Assembly (NCBI RefSeq): GCF_000224145.3
Contig: NW_004190397.2
Location: forward strand, 105,033 to 169,032
Direction of reading: 5' to 3'
DNA length: 64,000 nucleotides
Source: Ciona intestinalis
Taxonomy: Eukaryota > Chordata > Ascidiacea > Phlebobranchia > Cionidae
Positions 34,412-45,540 of the stretch are shown here, one piece after another. Position 1 is the stretch's first letter; each line of letters begins with the position of its first letter. The translations under genes and the position numbers were made by a program. The notes under the pieces were generated by a model. The model was not told where the DNA came from. It made no database searches and worked only from the letters and a program-made list of their open reading frames with translations.

Positions 34412-34639
34412 ACTTGTAGGTATACAAGTATCTTGCATTGAAGAGAATCCGCAAAAATAAACCCAACAAATTACACTGCGCTCGCTTATATACTAGCGAC
34501 GATTCTTTTCACGTAAAATTTTTTGTACTAAAATCCAAATATTCCACTCTGTCTAATTTCTAACTTTCTAATATTAGTATAAGATTCTAATCTTAATAAA
34601 ATACACAATACGCCGGAGTATATATAATATATACACACA

Positions 34640-34800
34640 CAGTAAGGGTGGGGAAAGATGGGACACATTTTAACTCCATTTCTCGCCCCATTCAGTTTTA
34701 AACAAAGAACATTCAAAGAGTTCTAATACTATATTCTTACGACTCCCATATAGACCGTTGTTAATTGTTTAAAATTCAATTAGGATATTTAAATATAATG
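34640..34800 (+). mobile_element. MITE, right end eroded
   Basis: cagtaagggtggggaaagat...gaccgttgttaattgtttaa. Confidence 0.75.
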
Positions 34801-35266
34801 ACATATGTTATATTATACTCCAATATTGGCTATAAGCTTGAAAATTAAAATTATTGTAAAACGACGCAGTAATATATTATCACAGTACAAAAGAAACAAT
34901 AATACAGTCGTCAGTCTAACGTTTTTACCAGAACAGAAATTTCCAAGTATTACATTACGCCTGATGACAGCAGTAGCAAAATAAGTGCTAACATTTTAAA
35001 CTCAGTAAGCATATACAGTGACTGAAAGCTACTAAATATGACTGCAGAGTACCAGCATTGCAACAGTAGCAATAAACTTTATGCTAAAACTATAAAGTAT
35101 AGACCTTTGACAAATGAGAGGTGTTTCCTTATAAGGCAAACTGTATACAGATTGGAGGTGTAAAAGAACATTAGCCACATACATTCATTCATTACATCAT
35201 TTCTATATAAGATGCGGAAATTCGTAGAAGAGCGTGAACATTTTAATAACCCTTTAATATACGCAG

Positions 35267-35511
35267 TAAGATAGAACGAATAGGTGTTTACATTTAATAT
35301 GAATGGCATGCTATAGACCAGTATTCCATGGAACACTATGTAACTACAACATACAGATAGCATAGCTCCTTGTACAGTTAAAATACATTAGAAAGATAGA
35401 ACGAATATGTGTTTACACTTATTATACATCAGATACTAGACTAGTATTCCATGGAACACTGTAACTATAACATACAGATAGCATATCTCCTTGTACAGTA
35501 AAAATACATTA
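35267..35511. repeat. Tandem duplication, about 122-bp unit, two copies
   Basis: Both units share agatagaacgaata.gtgttt, agtattccatggaacact, aacatacagatagcata and ctccttgtacagt.aaaatac. Confidence 0.85.
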
Positions 35512-35823
35512 ATATTATCCGATACGTTTGTAAAATCTACCTAAAGGTTTAGGGAAATATGCTCAAACAATAAAATAGCGTTGTTAACTGTTAAAACACG
35601 ATTAGAAATATGGGATATTATTGCTAACGGTATCCATTTACCCCACAGTACTTTGTTTATAACGCAAATCCCTATATATATATGCCCAGCGCATTGGGCT
35701 GACGCTGATAAACTTACTGACGGAAATCGCTGACAAAGAGAAATTCATCAAATTAGATAAGGCGTGCAAACAGTGCAGATTTAATGTTTTAAAGCTAAAC
35801 CGACATAGTGTAACAATTTGTAC

Positions 35824-35965
35824 GTTAGCTTCCTCAACCCAGAGGTTATAGGTTCAAGGCTCGTCGCTGCTACTAAGACACTTAACGGCAATTTCTCCAA
35901 CCTAATGATCACTACTGGGTTGTCTAAATTGTCGGCCATACAAAAAACTGCACGCAAAGACAACA
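35824..35965 (+). mobile_element. SINE fragment
   Basis: ttagcttcctcaacccagag, taggttcaaggctcgtcgct, agacacttaacggcaatttc. Confidence 0.7.
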
Positions 35966-36419
35966 AAACAGAAAACCGTGTTATTAACGCAGCAATAAAC
36001 TTTATATAAAGCCTAGGGTAATGGTAGTCAAATTTAAGAAAGGCCTTTTTTAACGCAAACAGTAACTGCTTAAGCGGAATAAAAACAACGAATATGTGTC
36101 TATATATTCAATACGTTGAATGCTAGCCAAGTAGATTAATGTATCCTGTATAACCAATTTAGCCCTTCCGATCATTTAGATTAGATCACTATGGTATATT
36201 ATGGTCTAACCGTATTCGTCTTACCCAGCAGTAGTATATATGTACGATGCAAAGGTCTATTAACTATACACTCAACAGTGTATTTGACTTACGCAGTACA
36301 ACTTAAGTCTTATAGCGGCGAACTTCACTGACATATTAAGCCAGCAGTCTCGTGTGATATTTAAAGTGCAAACAAATCAAGACAGGATGCAGCGAGACGG
36401 ATTGAGCGTAATGATTTAT

Positions 36420-36530
36420 CTATGCGTGACGGAGCAATGACAGTGGTTATAACACGGAAGTTCTGTTTCATAACCATCTTACGAGTTGCCACGTGTGTAA
36501 TTTTGTAGGTTTTGATTGACTTTTACTGAA
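36420..36530 (-). mobile_element. SINE tail fragment
   Basis: gacagtggttataacacgga, gttctgtttcataacc, cttacgagttgccac. Reverse orientation. Confidence 0.6.
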
Positions 36531-36650
36531 ACGTTGTTTTTCATGATTACGAATCAATTTCGTAACAACAACCTGCAGTTCTTTTCATAACAATAGACAC
36601 CATGTCCGTTTACATGCTATAGGCCTTTGCGTATAATATAGGTAACTATA

Positions 36651-37150
36651 NNNNNNNNNNNNNNNNNNNNNNNNNNNNNNNNNNNNNNNNNNNNNNNNNN
36701 NNNNNNNNNNNNNNNNNNNNNNNNNNNNNNNNNNNNNNNNNNNNNNNNNNNNNNNNNNNNNNNNNNNNNNNNNNNNNNNNNNNNNNNNNNNNNNNNNNNN
36801 NNNNNNNNNNNNNNNNNNNNNNNNNNNNNNNNNNNNNNNNNNNNNNNNNNNNNNNNNNNNNNNNNNNNNNNNNNNNNNNNNNNNNNNNNNNNNNNNNNNN
36901 NNNNNNNNNNNNNNNNNNNNNNNNNNNNNNNNNNNNNNNNNNNNNNNNNNNNNNNNNNNNNNNNNNNNNNNNNNNNNNNNNNNNNNNNNNNNNNNNNNNN
37001 NNNNNNNNNNNNNNNNNNNNNNNNNNNNNNNNNNNNNNNNNNNNNNNNNNNNNNNNNNNNNNNNNNNNNNNNNNNNNNNNNNNNNNNNNNNNNNNNNNNN
37101 NNNNNNNNNNNNNNNNNNNNNNNNNNNNNNNNNNNNNNNNNNNNNNNNNN
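36651..37150. other. Assembly gap (500 N)
   Basis: Exactly 500 N, probably nominal. Open frames drawn across it are meaningless. Confidence 0.99.
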
Positions 37151-37667
37151 CGTTTTATGCAACACATCTTATAGTAGCAGTATATAGCAAACAGATTTAC
37201 TTTATTTGGGGCCGTATTTTAGGATTAAACTACATCATGATTTACCCATGATATGTATAGTATTAACTAAACTTCTGCTCATTTAAATCAACCAAACTCT
37301 AACGAATCCACAATCTAAACAACATGAGAGTCAAACTATATTGAACGGGCACGTATTATTACAAAAATAATTTATGTAGAAGATGCGGGAAAAACGGTAC
37401 AACCTTCTGCCGAACTGTGACCTCAAAATATTAGCCTGGTCGTTCTGTATTTCAGTCAAAATATTGTTCTGCGGTTGTCCCGAACATTCGTTTCCATGTT
37501 TTACAAATTGCGGGTCATGATTAAATAGAAAAAAAATACACGTGCATGTTGTCATCATGCATTTACTTGGAACCGCAAAAAATATGTTTTTGTATTTAGG
37601 TTAAAATCAACAGCTAATGCTATATATTGCTAAACAACGTAATTGCTGAAACCACAGATACATAAAT

Positions 37668-37867
37668 ATATAGTGGGGTGGGGGAAGATGGGACACTTTT
37701 TAACTCTATTTACTCGTCCCAGTTAGTAGTAAACAAAGAACATTCAAAGAATTATAAAACTATATCCTTACGACTTCCATGAACCGTTGTTAATTGTTTA
37801 AAACACGATCAGTGTTTTTCAATATTTTGTGTTAAAAGTGTCCCATCTTCCCCCACCCTACTATATA
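37668..37867 (+). mobile_element. MITE, well-preserved copy
   Basis: tatatagtggggtgggggaa to cccaccctactatata. Nearly perfect inverted ends. Confidence 0.9.
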
Positions 37868-37975
37868 CACTGCTACGAAAATAGGGTAAGATTGACGCTT
37901 TTTATATTAGAGTCGTGTGGTGTTTTAACTCTGTAAATATTCTTTTGCTACTATATGAGATGAAAGAGTTGAAAT

Positions 37976-38159
37976 ATATAGTAGGGTGGGGGGAGGATGG
38001 GACACCTTTGACACATAATATTTGAATATCCTGATCGAGTTTTAAACAATTAACATAGCGGCCTATGGGAGTCGTGACGATACGTTTTAATAATTCGTTG
38101 AATTTTCTTTGTTTACCACCAAATAGGCGGTGTCCTATCTTCCCCCACCCTACTATATA
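37976..38159 (-). mobile_element. MITE, well-preserved copy
   Basis: tatatagtagggtgggggga to cccccaccctactatata, with a short internal deletion. A decayed relic of the same family occupies 37880-37975. Confidence 0.88.
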
Positions 38160-38339
38160 GACTGACTGTTGTTGTTGAATTGCTGCAAAAGTCTTTACAC
38201 CGCCAAAGCTGTGAACTGCCTGCGATCAGGAAGGAAACGAAATTCGCATGTCGAACTGGCTGTAACTGTATTCTGATTTATTAAATCAGGAATCCTCTTC
38301 GGAACAACAGATTTGCTAAACATTTGAGAAACTGCAAGC

Positions 38340-41300
38340 ATGGCGTTGGTAAGCCCTTTTAATTCTTTTACCAATTATTTATATTGTGAATGTATGGTTG
38401 GATGGGGAAGACGAGACACGGTTATTACCTAATTATTTAATTATCTTGATCGTGTTTTTACCAATTAACAACGGTCTACGGAAGCCGTAAGGATACGGTT
38501 TTCTAATTTTTTGAATGTTCTTTTTTACTACTAAATGTGACGAGTAAATAGAATACAAAGGTGTTCCATCTTCTTCCACCCTACTATAATGCATTAGCCG
38601 TGAAATTTAAATATTATATAGTAGGGTGGGGGAAGATAGCTTTTCATTCTATTTTCACGTCCCATTTGGTAGTAAACAAAAGCTATTTAAAAAATTATAT
38701 AACCGTATATGCTTACGACTCCCATAGACTGTTGCTGTTTGTTTAAAATATGATCAGGATATTAGGTTATTAACTGCTAACGGGATCCTGTTTCCCAGAC
38801 CCACTATATTAAACGTAGGAAATGCGTTTCTTGTATTTTTAGGTTATAAGAGTAATGCATGGCGTTTTTGTATGTTTTTAAAAGTGTTTTTTTTTCGTGT
38901 AAATATTATAGACGAATTCGAATTTTGGAAACTTGTGTCTGTTTGCTACAGCATGGTTAATTTTATCAGTAGCGGTTTACAATTTTGTATTGCTCAATCC
39001 CTTGGCACCTGCAATGCGGACAATGTATGAGACTACACATATGGTAAGAAACATGACGCTATTAATATTGTTATATATATTGTAGGGTAGGGGAAGATGG
39101 GACATCTTTTTATTCTATTTTCCGTGTCGTTTGGTTGTAAAAAAAACACAATCAAGATATTTGTATATTGTGTGCTAAAATGTCCCGTCTTTCCCCACCC
39201 TACTATATATACACGTGCTCGTATTACGAAAAAACGAAGAGCCTAATTTATATGACTAATAATGTCTTAATATAGGTGTGCGCAATCGTGGTCATTTTTC
39301 AAACCTAGTGGTTAACAGGTTGTCCAAATTAACAAAAGATAACTCATAACATTCCACACGGGTTATCTCGTAAGCGGGCACGTTGTATGTTTAGCATTTA
39401 TGTTATAAAGACTGTAGTTGCTCCGCCACGCGGGCATAATAAATGTCATGCAATTTTTATTCATTTATTTATTGATTAAGCATTTATCCGCAGAACCGCT
39501 ACAATGAGACAATGTCAGAAGAAAAATGGACAGTCTTATACGCAGTGTCTGTCTCATGTGTATACTTTGGCTCTGTCGTCGGCGGGGTGGGTACGAATTT
39601 CATGCTCACTTACGTCAGCAGAAAAAGGCTCATGCAGCTCTCTCATGTGATAAACATCACGGGCGTGATCGTGATAGCTTTAGTGGCGGGAACGACTTGG
39701 TCATATGAAGCGTTGATAATTGGACGTATTATAGGCGGTGTTTCCCTTGGAATAGCTTACAGTAAGTTTTGACAATGTACATTATTGAATGTAACTTACT
39801 TTATCCTAGTGTGGCCGGAAAACGACATTCACTGAACACGGGTGTTCTGTTTTACACACCTCGTGCCCGCTTATCAAGTGCGTTACTTTGTAGGTGATTA
39901 GTGATTTTTTTAAGTATAGCTGATAATTTGGACAACCTATAGTAGTGACCATATTAATTTTGTCTCTATTAGTGACCATATTAAAGTAAATCTTAACTGA
40001 AAACCATTTTTATGTGATTTAGATTTACCAAGTCTAATGATGTCCGAAATGAGCGCAAAATGCAAACAAAATTTCTGGCAAGGTGTGGTAGGGGCGGCCG
40101 TTGCATTTGGGATTCTTATCGGTTCGATTTTCAGTCACCCAAAGGTTTGTATTTTGTATTAACATTAAAAACAACAGGTAAGTTATACGTGCCTGACAAT
40201 TTGTTTACATAAGACAGAATGTAGGCTTTATCGGCTAGTTATTTTTTAATGACCATAGCAGACAAACTGAATACCGTTAGCACATATATTATCTCACGTT
40301 TCCTGATCGTGTTTTTAATAGTTGAAAAGCTCTTTTAGAGTAGCACTACTATAATTCTCCTTTTGTATGCCATCTTTTATCTACAAATCTTTTTTTACTT
40401 TGCCACAGGTTTTAGGTTCTTTGAGTCTTTGGACAGTGTTGGTCAGTTTAGCTGTTATTCCTTCACTTATATATTTGATATCCAGTCACTGGATTCCCAA
40501 CACGCCATTCTATGTATTGAGAACTTACGGGAAAGACGAGGCTTTGGAAGTGCTTAAAAAACTTCGAAAAGGAACATTGGTAAAATTTTGTTATCTGCTG
40601 TATTTTCTTCAATTTTAGATTGAACGTTAGTTTATAAAAAAATGTTAATTTTAGGCTGATATTAAAGAAGAGCTTTCAAGTATGACCGAAGAAACTAGCG
40701 GAAAGAGAAAAGTGCTTATAAAAGAAATGTGTACAACCAAAAAATACAGGTTATACGCCTAAAATTAGATTTTTATAATAGTTTTGGCGGTTATTTGCAT
40801 TTAGTTAATTTATAGTTCTATGGGGTAAGATAGATAGGCTACCGTTAGCATTTAATATTACTAGTTGTGTTTTTGACAATTAACAATGGTGTTTTGGATC
40901 GTTAGGATACGGTAATATAATTCTGTAAATATATTTGCTTACCGCCGAATGTCATGATAAAAGAAAATAAAACCAATGTCCAATGTCTGTAGAACGGTTT
41001 GCATTGATAAATATCTCGAGTCTTTGTTAATAAAATTGTAATATACGTGGCCTTTTATTATAGCTATGCTCTCTTGTAATGAAAACATAGGCATACGTTT
41101 CAAACAATGATTATGCATTACAGAAACATGCTCATTGGAGTGATATTTCTTTATCTAAATTTGAATCTCGTTGGTATTGATAACATACTTCTGTATTCGG
41201 ACAAAATTTTTATTGAAGCTGGTATTAGCCCTGATAAAGCGACCTTTGCCACAATTGGTGTTTTCGCCATGCAAATGCTTGCATCTCTAGTAGGGGTACG

Positions 41301-42723
41301 TATATATTATACCTAATATATAGACAGTTTTGGGATTGACGTTGGTATTAATATACGCGTATATGTATCCTTGGGCAAGACACTTAACATCAATGCTCCA
41401 ACTCTGAGGTGACTAACAAGTTGCCCAAAATACAACTACCCAGAAAGTAGCTTGTGAGCACGAGGTTTATGAAATATAACCCCCGTCGTTTACCGCATGA
41501 GAAAAATTAGGCAACAATTAACACTTTTTTTCTGACAGTCAAAACTCGTGGACCGTTTTGGAGGATTCAAAGTCCACGTGGCGAGCAACATTCTGATTAT
41601 TTTCGCTCACGTGACATACACCGTCAGTCAAGTAGCCACACCAGCGGCACCAAACGCCATGCCATACGTTGCAATATTCGCTGTTGGTGTTTTTCTTATA
41701 GCGTAAGTTGAAATTTCGGTTCGTTACCGGTTTGAAGCCACCATGTATAACAATACAAAGTATATGCCAATGAAACTTATATTACAAAGATATAGGCCTA
41801 TAACTGAACGAATGAATATAAGTAATTCAATGACGTTCATTCTTTTGAGTTGTTTCTATGTAGCTGACCTATATTAACCGTATATGTAACTTTACGGGTG
41901 TTTATATAATTTAGACTTTTATTTTGTGTATATGGTTGACAATTTATACAAAAACCTCTCTCGTAGGTGGTCTGGTGGCACTAATCTTGCAACTTTTGCT
42001 ATACTGGGAGAAATCACCAGTGAACCGACACGTTCTACTGCGTATGGGTATTCTGCAGGAATACTTTGGAGCGTAGCATGGGTGGCTAGCTTTATACCAC
42101 CGTATTTAAAGGTAAATTGGGTTCAGTTTTCACAGATTAATACTTTATATTGAAAATACTTTATATTGTATAGCAATACCAAGAGCCCGAAGTTTAAGTT
42201 TAATTATTCTATATGCCCTAAAAAGCATAGCGGAGTGGGTTAAGATGGGACACCTTTTCATTCGATTATCTCATCTCATTTAGTAGTAAACAAAGCTCAA
42301 GCAAAGAATTATAAAACCGTATCCTCACGACTCCCATTGACCGTTGTTAATTGTTTAAAACACGATCAGGATATTTGGACATTATGTGCTATAAGTGTCC
42401 CATCTTACCCTACAGAACTATATGCAATAGAAAATATAAAATAAACAGTCTAAAACCATTTGTAAATTTTGTAATAAATCCCTTCTATAAAATAAAAAAT
42501 ACGTAAAAATTCTAGCATACTTCATACTGTTACATTACTTTGGTATTCTTAGATACATCTCGGATCTTATGCGCTTACAATTTGGCTCGGCTTTGCTACC
42601 GTGTTTCTAATATACGTCATCATATTCATTCCAAAGCTGAAGCGACAACGACAGCAAGAAGTCATATTATACAGCAAGGAATCTCAAAATAACGAGGTTA
42701 AAAGCCTTACTGTTGAAAGTTAG
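38340..42723 (+). CDS. SLC2 (GLUT)-like sugar transporter, copy B
   Basis: Ten exons: 38340-38348 (MAL), 38912-39043, 39494-39761, 40023-40144, 40409-40579, 40655-40749, 41124-41295, 41539-41702, 41967-42111 and 42553-42723. About 482 residues. The first membrane segment follows NSNFGNLCLF, and the extracellular loop carries an NxT site (NRYNETM). Loop 2-3 reads YVSRKRLMQL in place of GRR, and IIGRIIGGVSLGIAY is conserved. The central loop ADIKEELSSM...GKRKVLIKEM is charged. TM7 reads NLVGIDNILLYSDKIF, loop 8-9 SKLVDRFGGFK, TM10 WSGGTNLATFAILGE. The C-tail is basic, ending VKSLTVES. No frame breaks were seen. Substrate and direction cannot be inferred. It is head-to-head with copy A and convergent with copy C. 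Confidence 0.87.
38399..38588 (-). mobile_element. MITE in transporter B intron 1
   Basis: ttggatggggaagacgagac to ttccaccctactataa, reverse core. Confidence 0.8.
38615..38810 (+). mobile_element. MITE in transporter B intron 1
   Basis: tatatagtagggtgggggaa to ttcccagacccactatatt. Adjacent to the previous copy in opposite orientation. Confidence 0.8.
39079..39212 (+). mobile_element. Internally deleted MITE (about 134 bp)
   Basis: tatattgtagggtaggggaa to ccccaccctactatata, with about 65 bp of core missing. It lies in transporter B intron 2. Confidence 0.85.
39292..39485 (+). mobile_element. SINE, diverged
   Basis: aacctagtggttaacaggtt, gtaagcgggcacgttgtatg, gactgtagttgctccgccac. It ends close to the acceptor at 39493. 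Confidence 0.65.
39785..39960 (-). mobile_element. SINE next to the exon 3 donor of transporter B
   Basis: gaatgtaacttactttatcc, gtggccggaaaacgacattc, ctgataatttggacaaccta. Antisense to the gene, with its 3' end about 25 bp after the donor at 39762. Confidence 0.75.
40830..40985 (-). mobile_element. MITE relic
   Basis: gtgtttttgacaattaacaa, gttaggatacggtaatataa, attctgtaaatatatttgct. Ends eroded. A smaller relic is at 40262-40350. Confidence 0.5.
41345..41520 (+). mobile_element. SINE, diverged
   Basis: ttgggcaagacacttaacat, ccagaaagtagcttgtgagc, acgaggtttatgaaata. Transporter B intron 7. Confidence 0.65.
42231..42424 (+). mobile_element. MITE in transporter B intron 9
   Basis: gcggagtgggttaagatggg to taccctacagaactatat. 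Confidence 0.82.
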
Positions 42724-42816
42724 ATCCTCACATTGTAAAAAAAACTGCCCAACCTCGAATATATATACTAAATAATCAGAGCATGTTTAATCTATTAATC
42801 TCCGTGCTTTTTTAGT

Positions 42817-43014
42817 ATAGTAGGTGGGGAAAGATGGGAAACCTTTAGCACATAATATCTAAGTATCCTGATTGTGTTTAAAACAACTAACGGTGGTCTA
42901 TGGGAGTCGTGAGGATATAGTTTTATAATTCTTTGAATGTTCTTCGTTTACTTCTAATTGGGACGAGAAAATAGAGCTAAAAAGTGTCTCATCTTCCCCC
43001 ACCCTACTGTATAA
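42817..43014 (-). mobile_element. MITE, well-preserved copy
   Basis: tatagtaggtggggaaagat to ccccaccctactgtata, reverse core. Confidence 0.88.
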
Positions 43015-45276
43015 TTAAGAGACGTTTTTTTTTTCAGTACATGGTGTACCCAGGATTCATTGTTACATATTTTCATTACGCGTATGTGTGCTTTTATACT
43101 GTTTTAAGTCACAGAAAATATATACATTCTATTTGAATAACAAAGTTAAATCAACACTCCTTCTTCCAATATTTAAAAGAACTTGTCTGTAAACTGCTTT
43201 TAGTTCAGTCTAGTTTAAGGAAAATATTTCACTAAGAAATGCATTAATGTTTAAAATGAACAAACGTGGCTTTTAAGCTGTTTAAAATGACTACTTTCTT
43301 CACAGAGAGTTATTAAAAATTGTATAAGGAGAAAAATAATCTTACCTAATTTGATTCTAAACCAACTAAAGTGTTGGCCCGCGTTTGATCCACCAGATAG
43401 TGACACTCGACATCCATTTGTGACGAATATGATAACTAAGACACTGCCCCCCCCCTAACTGACGACAACTTCTAGCTATTTCTATGAGCATCAGATAAAC
43501 AAGTCGCAGTCGGCTGCCTTGTAACATTGCTAACTTGGTTCATATCAAAACAGGTAAACAGGTTTCAGATACTTCAACATCCAATGCAGAATACAGGTAA
43601 ACGATTCTACCTTTCTTACGTTCTGGCACCACGATATACAGTGGGCCAGTCTAAATAGGACTCTGCTTTAGGCGCTAACTAAAACAGAACAGTCTCTAAC
43701 CTACGTGATCTGTAAAACACTTTATAACAGAATATACCCGCAAGGGTTGGTATGGTATGGGTTAAATTAATTAACATATAAGCCTAATCCAGAAGGTAAT
43801 ATATACTTACATTTTCTAATGCACACACATGTGTAAAAACTTACATATTTAATCCGCAAGCGTTTTAAAACTAAACTTTCCTCTTGAAACATGTCAGCAT
43901 CAAACCACTGTCAGGATCTAAAAACCAAAATACACCAAATACATAACCCAAAATTCTAAATAAAGACAATTAAATGATTGGACCGGTACAATACAATCAA
44001 CATAAAACAAAAACAAAGCAACGAGGTACAAGACAAAAAAACTAAATACTTCTAATGCGAGACCAAAGAACGAGAACTCCAACTCCACGGACCGAGCTAC
44101 AAAACATTCGTTGCACAAGGCTCTTATTGGTGAGTAAATGAACCTAAACCTTACGAAGCTGCGAGTGTTTCGAGGCTTCTAAAAGGAGAGGATTCGCATT
44201 TTGGTGAATATTTTGCAAAGAGTGACAAAAATCGCGTTTTTTTGGAGAGCAATTATATCTAGATTGCAAGGTCTGTGCAAGTGGGAGAATATGTCAAGTT
44301 TTGATTGGTCGAGAAGACGCCAGGAGGAGTGAGTTTCTCCTCAAGAGTGGGAGAACATCCGAGGAGCAGACTTGAAAATGTGGACGGGGTTGGAAAAATG
44401 AGATAACGGCACCAGCCGGGCTGTTGCCCTCATAACACAGTGTTTGTATTAATTTGCTGAAGGCATTTGATGCCCACATCACGTTTTACATCAGAACGCC
44501 ACATGTCATTGATTTGAGTCGTTTTTATTTAGCAAGTAGTTCAGATTACACTATGCAAACATATAGGTCTGATATTCCAAGATGTTCTATATTTTACACA
44601 CAAACAGAAGAAAGAGTCTAGGGTATATGCTACAAGTTCAAAAATAGATCAAAAAACAAAAATAGCTGGAACTGGTTGTACAAAGAATTCGAGGCATATG
44701 ATACTTATCAAGAGTCAAATGGAAAGTCAGGCAGTCTACCTTATGAAACACAATGGTCAAACCATTGTAATCATATACATAGTCTAAGAGAGAGCTATGG
44801 GCCAACGAATTACATTTTAAGAATAATGTTCAACTGATACATTCAAAGTATAAACATGAGATCTTCCCTTGATTGTCCTCTAGCGTTCTTATAATAAGAC
44901 ATTTTTCTACGAAGATTTTATCTTCGTTTTTCAAGCGATTTTTTCTTTGAATTTTCTTCGATTTTGAAACGGGTGTGAACTTTTTCATGCAGTTCATGCA
45001 GGCGACCCGCAAACATGCCATGCTCTGTGAATAGACGAAGAATAGAACGTAACGTTTGCTTTGGCAGAATCAGAAGGGTATGGAAAAACACCGAATATTG
45101 CTTTTCCTGAACTCTTTCGTATACCAGCTGTTATGTTTTGTCTATTTCCTTGAGGCAAGAATGTGTACAATAGCTCACACTTTTCAACTGGCACTATTTC
45201 CCACACTTTTAATCCATAGCCTGTTTAAACAACATTTTGGTTTGGTTTCCTCCCTTTTCGTTCTTTATATATATAT

Positions 45277-45430
45277 TATAGTAGGGTGGGAGAAGACACC
45301 CAAATAATCTAAACGTGTTCATGTGAGTCGTAAGGACACGTTTTATAATTCTTTAAATGCTCTTTGTTTAAAACCAAATAGGACAAGGAAACAGAATGAA
45401 AACGTCTCCCATCTTCCCCCACCCTACTTA
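45277..45430 (-). mobile_element. MITE, internally deleted
   Basis: attatagtagggtgggagaa to tcccccaccctactta. Confidence 0.82.
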
Positions 45431-45439
45431 AAAAGATCT

Positions 45440-45540
45440 TCTTTACCGTTTTCGAAAATTCAATAAAATTATGTTATGTTATTTACCTTTCGAAAGTTAA
45501 ATAAAGTTATGTTATGTTATTTACCTTTCGAAAGTTAAGC
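45440..45540. repeat. About 39-bp tandem repeat, two to three copies, over the transporter C stop
   Basis: ttatgttatgttatttacct then ttcgaaagttaaataaag, repeated. The last unit overlaps the terminal codons of copy C. Confidence 0.8.

Larger units (their letters stand above)
34412..38339. other. Divergent intergenic region between transporters A and B
   Basis: Contains a 500-N gap, a 122-bp tandem duplication (35267-35511), SINE pieces (35824-35960, 36420-36530), and MITEs (34640-34800, 35545-35650, 37668-37867, 37976-38159). It must hold both promoters, but none can be pinned down. Confidence 0.55.
42724..45534. other. Convergent region between transporters B and C
   Basis: Holds MITEs at 42817-43014 and 45277-45430, a 15-bp spliced-leader-like match at 43126, and about 2 kb of unique-looking AT-rich sequence (43150-45250) in which I see no convincing exon. 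44130-44480 is more GC-rich and gives weak frames on both strands. Confidence 0.5.

Noticed and set aside
36617-37167. Long frames across the N block
   Set aside because: Made of ambiguous residues over an assembly gap.
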